Of a stretch of 64,000 bases of DNA, positions 29,652 to 38,695 are shown piece after piece; positions within the stretch are counted from its first letter, which is position 1, and each line of letters begins with the position of its first letter. Under the pieces are notes generated by a model. It was not told the DNA's origin. It saw only the letters and a list, made by a program, of their open reading frames with translations, and did not search any database. Position numbers and translations under genes: made by a program. Origin of the DNA: Catellatospora citrea (GTDB lineage Bacteria > Actinomycetota > Actinomycetes > Mycobacteriales > Micromonosporaceae); the NCBI RefSeq assembly GCF_003610235.1, contig NZ_RAPR01000001.1, positions 4,464,001 to 4,528,000 on the forward strand, read 5' to 3'.

Positions 29652-30188
29652 GTGGGTTCGATGACGGATGCCGTCAAAGGCTTCGGCGTGACGTTCTCTC
29701 ACATGTTCAAGAAGACCGTCACCACGCACTACCCGGAGAAGCCGGACCCGACGGCCCCGCGTTACCACGGCCGGCACATCCTCAACCGCTACCCGGACGG
29801 CCTGGAGAAGTGCATCGGCTGCGAGCTGTGCGCGTGGGCCTGCCCGGCGGACGCGATCTTCGTCGAGGGCGGCGACAACACCGACACCGAGCGCTTCTCG
29901 CCCGGTGAGCGGTACGCCGCCAACTACCAGATCAACTACGCCCGGTGCATCTTCTGCGGCCTGTGCATCGAGGCCTGCCCGACCCGTTCGCTCACCATGA
30001 GCAACGAGTACGAGCTGGCCCGGGACAACCGGCAGGACCTGATCTTCACGAAGGAGCAGCTGCTCGCGCCGCTGCTGCCCGGCATGGAGCAGCCGCCGCA
30101 CCCGATGCGGCTGGGCGACACCGAGAAGGACTACTACCTGGGGGCTCCGGCCAACCCGGGGACGTCGGCGGGAGCTGAGACCCGATGA
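29652..30188 (+). CDS. nuoI: NADH-quinone oxidoreductase subunit I
   Basis: NuoI carries clusters N6a and N6b. The 178-residue product has two ferredoxin motifs: C54-x2-C57-x2-C60-x3-C64 ([11 protein letters not shown]) and C99-x2-C102-x2-C105-x3-C109 ([11 protein letters not shown]). GTG 29652 gives [10 protein letters not shown]; the ATG at 29661 is possible. AGGAGG precedes at 29640-29645. Confidence 0.94.
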   Translation: MGSMTDAVKGFGVTFSHMFKKTVTTHYPEKPDPTAPRYHGRHILNRYPDGLEKCIGCELCAWACPADAIFVEGGDNTDTERFSPGERYAANYQINYARCIFCGLCIEACPTRSLTMSNEYELARDNRQDLIFTKEQLLAPLLPGMEQPPHPMRLGDTEKDYYLGAPANPGTSAGAETR

Positions 30189-30973
30189 CCCTTTCGACTC
30201 AGGTGCTCGCCGCGGCGGCCGAGACGGCGGGCCAGGTGTCCGGCGGGGAGAAGTGGACCTTCTTCCTGCTGGCCCCGCTCGCGGTCATCGGCGCGCTGGG
30301 CATGGTCGCCGCGCGCAACGCGGTGCACTCCGCGCTGTGGCTGGTGCTGACCATGCTCAGCCTGGGTGTCTTCTACATCGTGCAGGCCGGGCCGTTCATC
30401 GGCATGGTGCAGATCATCGTCTACACCGGCGCGATCATGATGCTCTTCCTGTTCGTGCTGATGCTGGTCGGCCGCGACGCGTCCGACTCGGTCATCGAGA
30501 CGCTGCGCGGGCAGAAGGTCGTCGCGGTCCTGCTCGGCCTGGGCCTGGCCGGCCTGCTCGGCACCGGCGTCTTCCAGGCCACCCGGGACATGCCGGTGGT
30601 CGGCCTGGAGCTGGCCAACGCCAACGGCAACGTGCAGGGCATCGCCTCGCTGCTGTTCACCCGGTACGTCTACGTCTTCGAGGTCACCTCGGCGCTGCTG
30701 ATCACCGCGGCGGTCGGCGCGATGCTGCTGGCCCACCGCGAGCGCGCCAAGGGCGAGCGGGTCGGCCAGGTCGCGGCGATGAAGGCACGCTTCGAGCCGG
30801 GCAACTACCCCGGCCCCAAGCCCGGCCCGGGTGTCTTCGCGAACTCCACCTCGGTGGCCACCCCGGCGAAGCTGCCGGACGGCACCCCCGCCGAGCGGAG
30901 CATCTCGCCGATCCTGCCGACGCGCGAGCTCACCTCGGCGGAGATCGCCAACAAGCACACCGAGGGGAAGTGA
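30185..30973 (+). CDS. nuoJ: NADH-quinone oxidoreductase subunit J
   Basis: NuoJ is a membrane-arm subunit with five helices. The 262-residue protein has [20 protein letters not shown] and the conserved [19 protein letters not shown]. The C-terminal 80 residues are hydrophilic and Pro-rich, an extension relative to short NuoJ proteins. ATG overlaps the nuoI stop. Confidence 0.93.
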   Translation: MTLSTQVLAAAAETAGQVSGGEKWTFFLLAPLAVIGALGMVAARNAVHSALWLVLTMLSLGVFYIVQAGPFIGMVQIIVYTGAIMMLFLFVLMLVGRDASDSVIETLRGQKVVAVLLGLGLAGLLGTGVFQATRDMPVVGLELANANGNVQGIASLLFTRYVYVFEVTSALLITAAVGAMLLAHRERAKGERVGQVAAMKARFEPGNYPGPKPGPGVFANSTSVATPAKLPDGTPAERSISPILPTRELTSAEIANKHTEGK

Positions 30974-30977
30974 AGCG

Positions 30978-31277
30978 ATGACCCCCATGTACTACATCGT
31001 GCTGTCGGCTGTGCTGTTCAGCATCGGCGCCGTCGGCGTGCTGATCCGCCGCAACGCCATCGTGCTGTTCATGTGCGTCGAGCTGATGCTCAACGCCGCG
31101 AACCTGGCACTGGTCACCTTCGCCCGGATGAACGGGACGCTGGACGGCCAGGTCATGGCGTTCTTCTCGATGGTGGTCGCGGCAGCCGAGGTCGTCGTCG
31201 GTCTGGCCATCATCATGTCGATCTTCCGCACGCGACGCTCGGCGAGCGTCGACGACGCGAACCTGCTGAAGTACTGA
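30978..31277 (+). CDS. nuoK: NADH-quinone oxidoreductase subunit K
   Basis: NuoK is a three-helix antiporter-like subunit with a key membrane glutamate. The 99-residue product is exactly the usual length and has [17 protein letters not shown], with the conserved Glu, and [13 protein letters not shown] with a second Glu. GAAG precedes ATG 30978. The frame opening at 30831 is an upstream readthrough. Confidence 0.95.
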   Translation: MTPMYYIVLSAVLFSIGAVGVLIRRNAIVLFMCVELMLNAANLALVTFARMNGTLDGQVMAFFSMVVAAAEVVVGLAIIMSIFRTRRSASVDDANLLKY

Positions 31278-31284
31278 GGCGGAG

Positions 31285-33246
31285 ATGCAACCAACTCTGA
31301 TGCTCGCCGAAGGGGCACCGGCGCCTGTCGTCTTCGCCTCTGCCACTGGCCTGCTGTCCTACATGTGGCTCCTGATCGCCGTCCCGGCCGTCAGCGCGCT
31401 GATCCTGCTGGTGACCGGGCGCTGGGCCGACAAGTGGGGACACTGGCTCGGCTGCGCGTCGGTGCTGTTCTCCTTCCTGCTGGGCGCGGGCATGTTCTTC
31501 GAACTGCGCGACCTGCCCAACCGGGCGGTGCAGCAGGAGCTCTACAGCTTCATCCCGGTCGGGAACCTGCAGGTCGACTTCGGTTTCCTGTTCGACCCGC
31601 TGACGGCCTGCTTCGTGCTGCTGATCACGGGCGTGGGTTTCCTGATCCACGTCTACGCGACCGGCTACATGGCCCACGACGAGGGCCGCCGCCGCTTCTT
31701 CGGGTACTTCAACCTGTTCATCGCGGCGATGCTGCTGCTGGTGCTCGGCAACAACTACGTGATGCTCTACTTCGGCTGGGAAGGCGTGGGTCTCGCGTCC
31801 TACCTGCTGATCTCCTTCTGGTACGGCCGGCCGTCCGCGGCCACCGCCGGCAAGAAGGCGTTCATCATGAACCGCATCGGTGACGCGGGTCTGGTGCTCG
31901 GCATCTTCCTGATGTTCGCCCAGCTCGGCTCGGTCAACTACGACGTCGTGTTCAGCAACGCCGGCCTGCTGCCGAGCACCACGGTGCTCGTGCTCGGCCT
32001 GCTGCTGCTGCTCGGCGCGTGCGGCAAGTCCGGCCAGTTCCCGCTGCAGGCGTGGTTGCCCGACGCGATGGAGGGCCCGACCCCGGTCTCGGCCCTGATC
32101 CACGCCGCGACGATGGTGACCGCCGGTGTCTACCTGATCGCCCGCTCCAACCCGATCTTCTCGGCGAACCTGACGCTGGAGACGGTCGTGGTCAGCGTCG
32201 GCGCGCTCACCCTGCTGCTGGGCTGCATCATCGGCTCGGCCAAGGACGACATCAAGCGCGTGCTCGCCTGGTCGACCGTGTCGCAGATCGGCTACATGTT
32301 CCTCGGCGTCGGCCTGGGCGGCGGCGCGTACGCGCTGGCCATCATCCACCTGCTGGCGCACGGCTTCTTCAAGGCCAACATGTTCCTCGGCGCCGGCTCG
32401 GTCATGCACGGCATGAACGACCAGGTGGACATCCGCCGCTTCGGCGCGCTGTGGAAGTACATGAAGATCACCTGGCTCACCTTCATGATGGGCTGGCTGG
32501 CGATCATCGGCATCCCGCCGCTGAGCGGCTTCTTCACCAAGGAGCCGATCATCGTGGCCGCGTTCGCGCGGCCCGGCTGGACCGGCTGGCTCTACGGCCT
32601 GGCGGCGCTGATCGGTGCGGGTCTGACCGCGTTCTACATGACCCGCCTGTTCATCCTGACCTTCCACGGCCCGAAGCGGTGGACCACCGCCAAGGAAGGG
32701 TCGGTCGACCAGCACCCGCACGAGTCGCCGCTGGTGATGACGATTCCGCTGATCTTCCTGGCGCTCGGCTCGATCTTCGCCGGCATGCTGATGGCGACCC
32801 CGGTGGCGGAATGGCTCACCCCCGTGCTGGGCCCGCCGACCGAGGAGCACCCGAAGATGGGTCACCTCGCCATCACCGTGCTCAGCCTGGTGCTGACGGT
32901 GGCCGGCGCGGGTCTGGCGTACGCGCTGTTCCGCAAGGGCACGGCGCTGGCGCCGCAGCCCGCCGGACCGGTGGTCACCGCTGCCCGCAACAACCTCTAC
33001 ACCGACGCCTTCAACGAGGCCGTGTTCGAGAAGCCGGGCAAGTGGCTCACCCGGGCGCTGGTCTTCGTCGACAACAAGGGCGTCGACGGACTCGTCAACG
33101 GGCTCGCCGCGCTGGTCGGCGGGGGCTCGGGCAGGCTGCGCCGACTCCAGACCGGCTTCGTGCGGTCGTACGCGCTCTCGATGCTTCTCGGCGGGGTGCT
33201 GGTGCTCGGCGCCTTCGTCGCGGTGCAGCTCGGCTGGATGGGATAA
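31285..33246 (+). CDS. nuoL: NADH-quinone oxidoreductase subunit L
   Basis: NuoL is the distal antiporter-like proton pump with a long lateral helix. The 653-residue product has MLYFGWEGVGLASYLLISFW, the pump motif around GKSGQFPLQAWLPDAMEGPT and the later HGFFKANMFLGAGSV. About 16 helices are apparent. It is 7 nt after nuoK. Confidence 0.95.
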   Translation: MQPTLMLAEGAPAPVVFASATGLLSYMWLLIAVPAVSALILLVTGRWADKWGHWLGCASVLFSFLLGAGMFFELRDLPNRAVQQELYSFIPVGNLQVDFGFLFDPLTACFVLLITGVGFLIHVYATGYMAHDEGRRRFFGYFNLFIAAMLLLVLGNNYVMLYFGWEGVGLASYLLISFWYGRPSAATAGKKAFIMNRIGDAGLVLGIFLMFAQLGSVNYDVVFSNAGLLPSTTVLVLGLLLLLGACGKSGQFPLQAWLPDAMEGPTPVSALIHAATMVTAGVYLIARSNPIFSANLTLETVVVSVGALTLLLGCIIGSAKDDIKRVLAWSTVSQIGYMFLGVGLGGGAYALAIIHLLAHGFFKANMFLGAGSVMHGMNDQVDIRRFGALWKYMKITWLTFMMGWLAIIGIPPLSGFFTKEPIIVAAFARPGWTGWLYGLAALIGAGLTAFYMTRLFILTFHGPKRWTTAKEGSVDQHPHESPLVMTIPLIFLALGSIFAGMLMATPVAEWLTPVLGPPTEEHPKMGHLAITVLSLVLTVAGAGLAYALFRKGTALAPQPAGPVVTAARNNLYTDAFNEAVFEKPGKWLTRALVFVDNKGVDGLVNGLAALVGGGSGRLRRLQTGFVRSYALSMLLGGVLVLGAFVAVQLGWMG

Positions 33247-33248
33247 CG

Positions 33249-34790
33249 ATGAAATACCTGTCACTCCTGACCCTCGTGCCGCTCGTCGGCGCGCTGACGG
33301 TCGCGTTCGTCCCGCGCGCCAAGCCGGAGCTGGCCAAGCGGCTGGCGCTGATCTGGTCGATCGTGGTGCTGGCGGTGGGCGTCGCGGCGTGGGTCGCGTA
33401 CAAGCCCAACGGCCCGCGGATGCAGCTGCAGGAGTCCTACACCTGGATTCCGGCATGGGGCGCGAAGTTCAGCTTCGCCGTCGACGGCATCGCGCTGGTG
33501 ATGATCGCGCTGATCGCGCTGCTGGTGCCGCTGGTGATCCTGGCCAGCTGGCACGACGCGGAGAAGAGCAAGCGCAGCGTCCCGGCGTACTTCGCCCTGC
33601 TGCTGGCGCTCGAAGGCACCATGATCGGCACCTTCACCTCCGCCGACGTGCTGCTCTTCTACCTCTTCTTCGAGGTCATGCTGGTGCCGATGTACTTCAT
33701 CATCGGCTCGTTCGGCACCGACGTGCCGGCCAAGCAGCGCCAGTACGCCGCGGTGAAGTTCTTCCTCTACTCCCTGGTCGGCGGTCTGCTGATGCTGGCC
33801 GCGGTCATCGGCATGTGGGTGTACGGCGGCCACACCTTCGACTGGCAGACGCTGACCAACGTCGAGTTCACCACCACCGTGCAGCGGTGGCTGTTCCTCG
33901 GCTTCTTCGTCGCGTTCGCCATCAAGGCGCCGTTCTTCCCGTTCCACACCTGGCTGCCCGACGCGGGTGGGGCGGCTCCGGCCGGCGCCGCCGCGCTGCT
34001 GGTCGGCGTGATGGACAAGGTCGGCACCTTCGGCATCCTGCGCTACTGCCTCCCGCTGTTCCCGGAGGCGTCGCGCTGGTTCGCGCCGTGGGCGATCGGG
34101 CTGTCGCTGATCGGCATCATCTACGCGGCACTCGTGGCGATCGGCCAGAAGGACCTCAAGCGCCTGGTCAGCTACACCTCCATCGCGCACTTCGGCTTCA
34201 TCGGCGTCGGCATCTTCGCCTTCACCTACCAGGCCGGCTCCGGCGCGGTGCTGTACATGGTCAACCACGGTCTCGCCACCGGCCTGCTGTTCCTGGTCGT
34301 GGGCATGTTCGTGGCGCGCCGCGGCAGCACCCTGGTGACCGACTTCGGCGGCGCGGGCAAGCTGCTGCCGCTGCTGGCGGGCGTCTTCTTCATCGCGGGC
34401 ATGGCCTCGTTGGCGCTGCCGGGCCTGGCCCCGTTCGTCAGCGAGTTCCTGGTGCTCATCGGGACGTTCACGGTGAACAAGACGGTGGCGGTCATCGCGA
34501 CGGTCGGCATCATCCTCGCCGCGGCGTACGTACTGTGGATGATCCAGCGCACCACCCAGGGCAACACCAACCCCGTGCTGCACGACCTCGCGCCGATGAA
34601 GCGCGACCTGTCGCTGCGTGAGGGCATCGTGGTGGCGCCCCTGATCGTGCTGCTGATCGTGCTGGGCTTCTACCCCAAGCCGGTGCTCGACGTGATCAAC
34701 CCGGCGGTGGAGTACACCCTGTCGGACGTGGTCACCCCGGAGCGGGCCGACCCGGCGCCCGCCACCTCCACTGTGGAAGCAGGAAAGTGA
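33249..34790 (+). CDS. nuoM: NADH-quinone oxidoreductase subunit M
   Basis: NuoM is the central antiporter-like pump. The 513-residue product shows LLFYLFFEVMLVPMYF (with the conserved Glu), IKAPFFPFHTWLPDA and LKRLVSYTSIAHFGF. ATG 33249 is two bases after the nuoL stop. Its stop overlaps the nuoN start. Confidence 0.95.
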   Translation: MKYLSLLTLVPLVGALTVAFVPRAKPELAKRLALIWSIVVLAVGVAAWVAYKPNGPRMQLQESYTWIPAWGAKFSFAVDGIALVMIALIALLVPLVILASWHDAEKSKRSVPAYFALLLALEGTMIGTFTSADVLLFYLFFEVMLVPMYFIIGSFGTDVPAKQRQYAAVKFFLYSLVGGLLMLAAVIGMWVYGGHTFDWQTLTNVEFTTTVQRWLFLGFFVAFAIKAPFFPFHTWLPDAGGAAPAGAAALLVGVMDKVGTFGILRYCLPLFPEASRWFAPWAIGLSLIGIIYAALVAIGQKDLKRLVSYTSIAHFGFIGVGIFAFTYQAGSGAVLYMVNHGLATGLLFLVVGMFVARRGSTLVTDFGGAGKLLPLLAGVFFIAGMASLALPGLAPFVSEFLVLIGTFTVNKTVAVIATVGIILAAAYVLWMIQRTTQGNTNPVLHDLAPMKRDLSLREGIVVAPLIVLLIVLGFYPKPVLDVINPAVEYTLSDVVTPERADPAPATSTVEAGK

Positions 34791-36346
34791 CCATGGGCGA
34801 AGATTTTGTCCTCAAGCTGCCGGAGCTGAACTACGCCGCACTGGCGCCGATGCTGATCCTGCTCGCCGCGGCGTGCGTCGGGGTGCTCGTCGAGGCGTTC
34901 GTGCCGCGGGTGGCCCGCAACGCCGTGCAGCTGGTGCTCGGCCTGCTGGCCCTGGTCGGCTCGCTGGTCGCCGTGGTGCTGCGCGCACCGCACGTGACCG
35001 ATGCCAACGCGCAGACCGCGGAGCGGGCGATCTCGATCGACCAGGCCGGTCTGTTCCTGCAGGGCGCGATCCTGGTGCTGGCCATCGTCTCGCTGCTGCT
35101 GTTCGGTGAGCGGACGCAGGAGTTCGGCGGCCCGTTCGTGGCCCAGGCGGCGATCACGGTCGGCTCGGACCTGGACCGTCAGCAGGCGGCCAAGGAGTCC
35201 GGCGCGACCGAGGTCTACCCGCTGGCGCTGTTCGCCGTCGGCGGCATGATGCTCTTCGTGACCGCGAACGACCTGCTGGTCATGTTCGTGGCGCTGGAGG
35301 TCTTCTCGCTCCCGCTGTACCTGCTCTGCGCGCTGGCCCGCCGCAAGCGGCTGCTGTCGCAGGAAGCCGCGCTCAAGTACTTCCTGCTCGGCGCGTACGC
35401 CTCGGCGTTCTTCCTGTTCGGCCTGGCGCTGGTGTACGGCTTCGCCGGCGCGGTCGACTTCCGGGCGATCCACGCGTCGGTGAACAACTCGCCGAACAAC
35501 GTCATCCTGCTGATCGCCGGCCTGGCGATGCTCTCCATCGGCCTGCTGTTCAAGGCCGCCGCGGCGCCGTTCCACGTGTGGACGCCGGACGTCTACCAGG
35601 GCGCGCCGACCGCGGTCACCGCGTTCATGGCGGCCTGCACCAAGGTCGCCGCGTTCGGCGCGCTGGCCCGGGTGCTCTACGTCGGCTTCGACGGGCTCGG
35701 CTGGCAGTTCACGCCGGTGCTGGGCGTCGTCGCAGTGCTGACCATGCTGGTCGGCGCGATCCTCGCGGTCACCCAGACCGACCTCAAGCGGCTGCTGGCC
35801 TACTCGTCGATCGCCAACGCCGGCTACCTGCTGGTCGGCCTGCTCGGCGGCGGCAAGGAGGGCCTGGGCAGCATGCTGTTCTACCTCGTGGCGTACGGCT
35901 TCCTCGTGATCGCGGCCTTCGGCATGCTCACGCTGGTCCGCGACGCCGACGGGGAGGCCACCCACCTGTCCCGCTGGGCCGGGCTGGGCAAGCGGTCGCC
36001 GCTGTTCGCCGGAGTCTTCAGCTTCCTGCTGCTGGCCTTCGCGGGTATCCCGCTCACCAGCGGGTTCGTGGCGAAGTTCGCGGTGTTCGGGGCCGGTATC
36101 GCCGGCAACCAGACCTGGCTGGTGCTCTTCGGTGTGCTGAGCAGCATCATCCTGGCCTTCCCGTACATCCGGGTCGTGGTGCTGATGTGGCTGAACGAGC
36201 CGGGCGAGACCACCCCGAGCGTCTCCATCCCGGGTGCGCTGACCTCGACCGCCCTCATGATCGGCGTGCTGGTCACGCTGGTGCTGGGGGTCTGGCCGAG
36301 CCCGCTGCTGGACCTGACGACCAACGTGTCCAACTTCATCCGGTAG
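34787..36346 (+). CDS. nuoN: NADH-quinone oxidoreductase subunit N
   Basis: NuoN is the third antiporter-like subunit and closes the operon. The 519-residue product has LLVMFVALEVFSLPLYLLCA, FKAAAAPFHVWTPDVYQGAP and LKRLLAYSSIANAGYLLVG. GTG 34787 overlaps the nuoM stop; ATG 34793 is an alternative. A strong hairpin follows. Confidence 0.95.
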   Translation: MTMGEDFVLKLPELNYAALAPMLILLAAACVGVLVEAFVPRVARNAVQLVLGLLALVGSLVAVVLRAPHVTDANAQTAERAISIDQAGLFLQGAILVLAIVSLLLFGERTQEFGGPFVAQAAITVGSDLDRQQAAKESGATEVYPLALFAVGGMMLFVTANDLLVMFVALEVFSLPLYLLCALARRKRLLSQEAALKYFLLGAYASAFFLFGLALVYGFAGAVDFRAIHASVNNSPNNVILLIAGLAMLSIGLLFKAAAAPFHVWTPDVYQGAPTAVTAFMAACTKVAAFGALARVLYVGFDGLGWQFTPVLGVVAVLTMLVGAILAVTQTDLKRLLAYSSIANAGYLLVGLLGGGKEGLGSMLFYLVAYGFLVIAAFGMLTLVRDADGEATHLSRWAGLGKRSPLFAGVFSFLLLAFAGIPLTSGFVAKFAVFGAGIAGNQTWLVLFGVLSSIILAFPYIRVVVLMWLNEPGETTPSVSIPGALTSTALMIGVLVTLVLGVWPSPLLDLTTNVSNFIR

Positions 36347-36360
36347 GTAGTCGTAAATCC

Positions 36361-36403
36361 GAAGCTCCCCCCGCGACCGATCCTTGGACATGGGGGGAGC
36401 TTC
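36361..36403 (+). terminator. Hairpin terminator of the nuo operon
   Basis: GAAGCTCCCCCC (36361-36372) pairs perfectly with GGGGGGAGCTTC (36392-36403) across a 19-nt loop, 15 nt after the nuoN stop. No T-run follows. It separates the operon from the polyprenyl synthase gene. Confidence 0.7.
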
Positions 36404-36436
36404 GATCATGTGACGGCCATGTGGCATCGTGAGGAC

Positions 36437-37459
36437 GTGGTGAGCAGCGTGAACGGTCGTACTGCCCGGAGCACCGGAGTCCGGTTCGAGGACCCTGCCC
36501 TGGAGGCCTCGGTGATGGCGCACCTGGCGTCGGTGGAGGACCGCCTGCGCGAGAGCGTCGAGTCCGCGGACCCCTTCGTCACCGAAGCCGCCAAGCACCT
36601 GATGGACGCCGGCGGCAAGCGGTTCCGGCCGATGCTGGTCGCGGTCTGCGCGCACTTCGGCGACCCCCACGCGCCCGAACTCGTCGACGCGTCGACCGTG
36701 CTCGAGCTGACCCACGTCGCCACGCTCTACCACGACGACGTCATGGACGAGGCGCTCGTGCGCCGCGGCACCCCCAGCGCCAACGCCCGCTGGGGCAACT
36801 CGCTGGCCATCCTCGTCGGCGACTTCCTCTTCTCCCGGGCCGCCGAGCTCGCCGCGGGCCTCGGCCCCGACGCGGTGCGCATCCAGGCGCAGACGTTCGC
36901 CCAGCTGGTGCACGGCCAGATCGCCGAGACCGTGGGCCCGCGCGACGCCGACCCGGTCGAGCACCACCTCAAGGTGCTCGACGGCAAGACCGCCTCGCTG
37001 ATGGCCACCTGCGGCACCTTCGGCGGCATGTTCTCCGGCGCGTCGCCGGCGACCACCGCGGCGCTCACCACGTACTGCGAGACGCTGGGGCTGGCCTTCC
37101 AGCTCTCCGACGACCTGCTCGACATCTCCAGCGACTCGACCGACTCGGGCAAGACTCCCGGCACCGACCTGCGCGAGGGCGTGCCGACGCTGCCCGTGCT
37201 GTATGCGCTGGCCTCCGACGACAGCGATCCGGCCGCGGTGCGGCTGCGGCAGATCCTGGCCGACGGCCCGGTCACCGACGACGCGCTGCACGCCGAGGCG
37301 CTGGAGCTGCTGCGCGACAGCGTGGCGCTCAAGCGCGCCCGGGAGACCGTGCGCGGCTACGCCGAGCAGGCCCGCGCCCAGCTGCAGGGGCTGCCCCGCA
37401 ACGCGGCCCGGGACGCGCTGGAGTCGCTCTGCGACGTCATCGCCGACCGCATCGCCTGA
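36437..37459 (+). CDS. Trans-polyprenyl diphosphate synthase
   Basis: The product (about 340 residues) belongs to the trans-isoprenyl diphosphate synthases. The first aspartate-rich motif reads LYHDDVMDEA and the second QLSDDLLDIS, with GGKRFRPML for substrate binding. The small or bulky residues that set chain length cannot be read safely by eye, so the product length is open. Position after complex I and near mqn/menG genes suggests the menaquinone side chain. Several starts are possible (GTG 36410, ATG 36419, GTG 36437, GTG 36440); I chose 36437, just after GAGGA. Confidence 0.87.
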   Translation: MVSSVNGRTARSTGVRFEDPALEASVMAHLASVEDRLRESVESADPFVTEAAKHLMDAGGKRFRPMLVAVCAHFGDPHAPELVDASTVLELTHVATLYHDDVMDEALVRRGTPSANARWGNSLAILVGDFLFSRAAELAAGLGPDAVRIQAQTFAQLVHGQIAETVGPRDADPVEHHLKVLDGKTASLMATCGTFGGMFSGASPATTAALTTYCETLGLAFQLSDDLLDISSDSTDSGKTPGTDLREGVPTLPVLYALASDDSDPAAVRLRQILADGPVTDDALHAEALELLRDSVALKRARETVRGYAEQARAQLQGLPRNAARDALESLCDVIADRIA

Positions 37460-37518
37460 CCGCCCGGCTTCGCCCCCGGCGACCGCCGCGCCACCCGTGC
37501 TCCACCCCGTTTCGCATG

Positions 37519-37577
37519 GACGTCGGCCTATCTGGATGAGTTCGATCGTCGATCCCTCCTCCAGATAGGCCAACGTC
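37519..37577. repeat. Long imperfect palindrome downstream of the polyprenyl synthase gene
   Basis: Arms of 18 nt (37519-37536 and 37560-37577) pair with one mismatch; the inner 12 bp, GGCCTATCTGGA, are perfect. The 23-nt loop holds a second small palindrome, GATCGTCGATC (37544-37554). It sits in the 276-nt gap before the IclR gene, 60 nt after the preceding stop. It may be a terminator or a dispersed palindromic element; the rest of the gap shows nothing else I can name. Confidence 0.55.
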
Positions 37578-37735
37578 TATCTTGGGAGCGGTGACGAGCG
37601 AGTGGGCTCGTCGCGGTGCGGTGTGTTGATGCGCTGGCGGGTGGGGGTGGGGACCGTCTGAAATGGATCGAGGGATTTCGTTACGTCGGGGCCCTTCACG
37701 TCGGGCGTGCATTTGCATATCGTAGGTGCGACTGC

Positions 37736-38557
37736 ATGGAGGTGACGGTGCGAGATTCAGCGGTTCCGCCATCGGACATGGTCAGCAGCGTGGCGCGGGC
37801 GCTGCGGGTGCTGGAGGTCGTGGGCGAAGCGCCCGCGGGGCTGTCCCCCAAGCAGATCGCCCGCCGGTGCGACATCACCATCGCCGCCGCGTACCGGATG
37901 CTGCGCACGCTGGCCCACCAGGGTTACGTGATGCGCCGCGCCGACGGGGCGTACACGCTGGGGCTGGCGGTGGCCGACCGCTTCCGGGAGCTGGTCAGCG
38001 CGATGCGCGGGCCGGCCGAGGTCGGCTCGGTGCTGCGCCGGGCCAGTGCCGAGATCGGCTACAGCCACTACCTGGGCAGCTTCGTCGACGGCCGGATCGC
38101 GATCACCGCGGTGGCCGAGGGCTTCCGCTCGCCGCACGTCGAGGACCTGGTGCCCGGGTTCGACGAGGGCGCGCACGCGACCGCGCTGGGCAAGAACCTG
38201 CTGGCCACCCTCGACCAGGTGCAGCGCGAGCGCTACCTCAAGGAGCACGGCATGCGCGCCTTCACCCAGGCCACGCTGCGCTCGCACACCGCGCTCGACG
38301 CCGACATCGCGGCGGGCATGCGGCGCGGCATGCAGGTCGAGATCGGGCAGTTCCGGCAGGGCGTGGCCTGCGCCTCGGTCTCCGTGCAGACGGCGGGCGA
38401 CCTCGGCCAGCGCTACGTGGTGGCCTGCGCGCTGCCGGCGGTTGACCTCGTGAAGCAGGCCCCGGTGATCCGCGAGCGGCTGCACGCGACCGCCCGGGCG
38501 CTGCAGTCGGCCCTCAACGCGCCGCTGGTCGCCGCTCCGGGCGCGGCGGCGGCCTGA
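37736..38557 (+). CDS. IclR-family transcriptional regulator
   Basis: The 273-residue protein has an N-terminal winged helix (VARALRVLEVVGEAPAGLSP, then IARRCDITIAAAYRMLRTL, about residues 18-65). A C-terminal IclR effector domain follows, with ATALGKNLLATL and a final conserved segment near VACASVSVQTAGDLGQRYVV. IclR proteins sense small acids or aromatics. AGGTG precedes ATG 37736; the longer frame from 37616 covers the upstream gap and is rejected. Targets are unknown. It converges on the phoX gene. Confidence 0.85.
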   Translation: MEVTVRDSAVPPSDMVSSVARALRVLEVVGEAPAGLSPKQIARRCDITIAAAYRMLRTLAHQGYVMRRADGAYTLGLAVADRFRELVSAMRGPAEVGSVLRRASAEIGYSHYLGSFVDGRIAITAVAEGFRSPHVEDLVPGFDEGAHATALGKNLLATLDQVQRERYLKEHGMRAFTQATLRSHTALDADIAAGMRRGMQVEIGQFRQGVACASVSVQTAGDLGQRYVVACALPAVDLVKQAPVIRERLHATARALQSALNAPLVAAPGAAAA

Positions 38558-38650
38558 CCCACCCGGCGGGCCGCTGTCCCGTCAGGCGGGCGGCAGGAGG
38601 CGGGGGCGGCCCGGCCGCCCGCGTAGCGGGTGCCCGGACCGGACAGGAAC

Positions 38651-38680
38651 GGCGCCTGCGGCCCGAAGGCCGCAGACGCC
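38651..38680. terminator. Hairpin between the convergent IclR and phoX genes
   Basis: GGCGCCTGCGGCC (38651-38663) and GGCCGCAGACGCC (38668-38680) form a 13-bp stem with a CGAA loop. The single mismatch becomes a G-U pair in the minus-strand RNA, which suits termination of phoX. It ends 15 nt after the phoX stop on that strand. Confidence 0.6.
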
Positions 38681-38695
38681 GCTGGTGCAGGTGGG

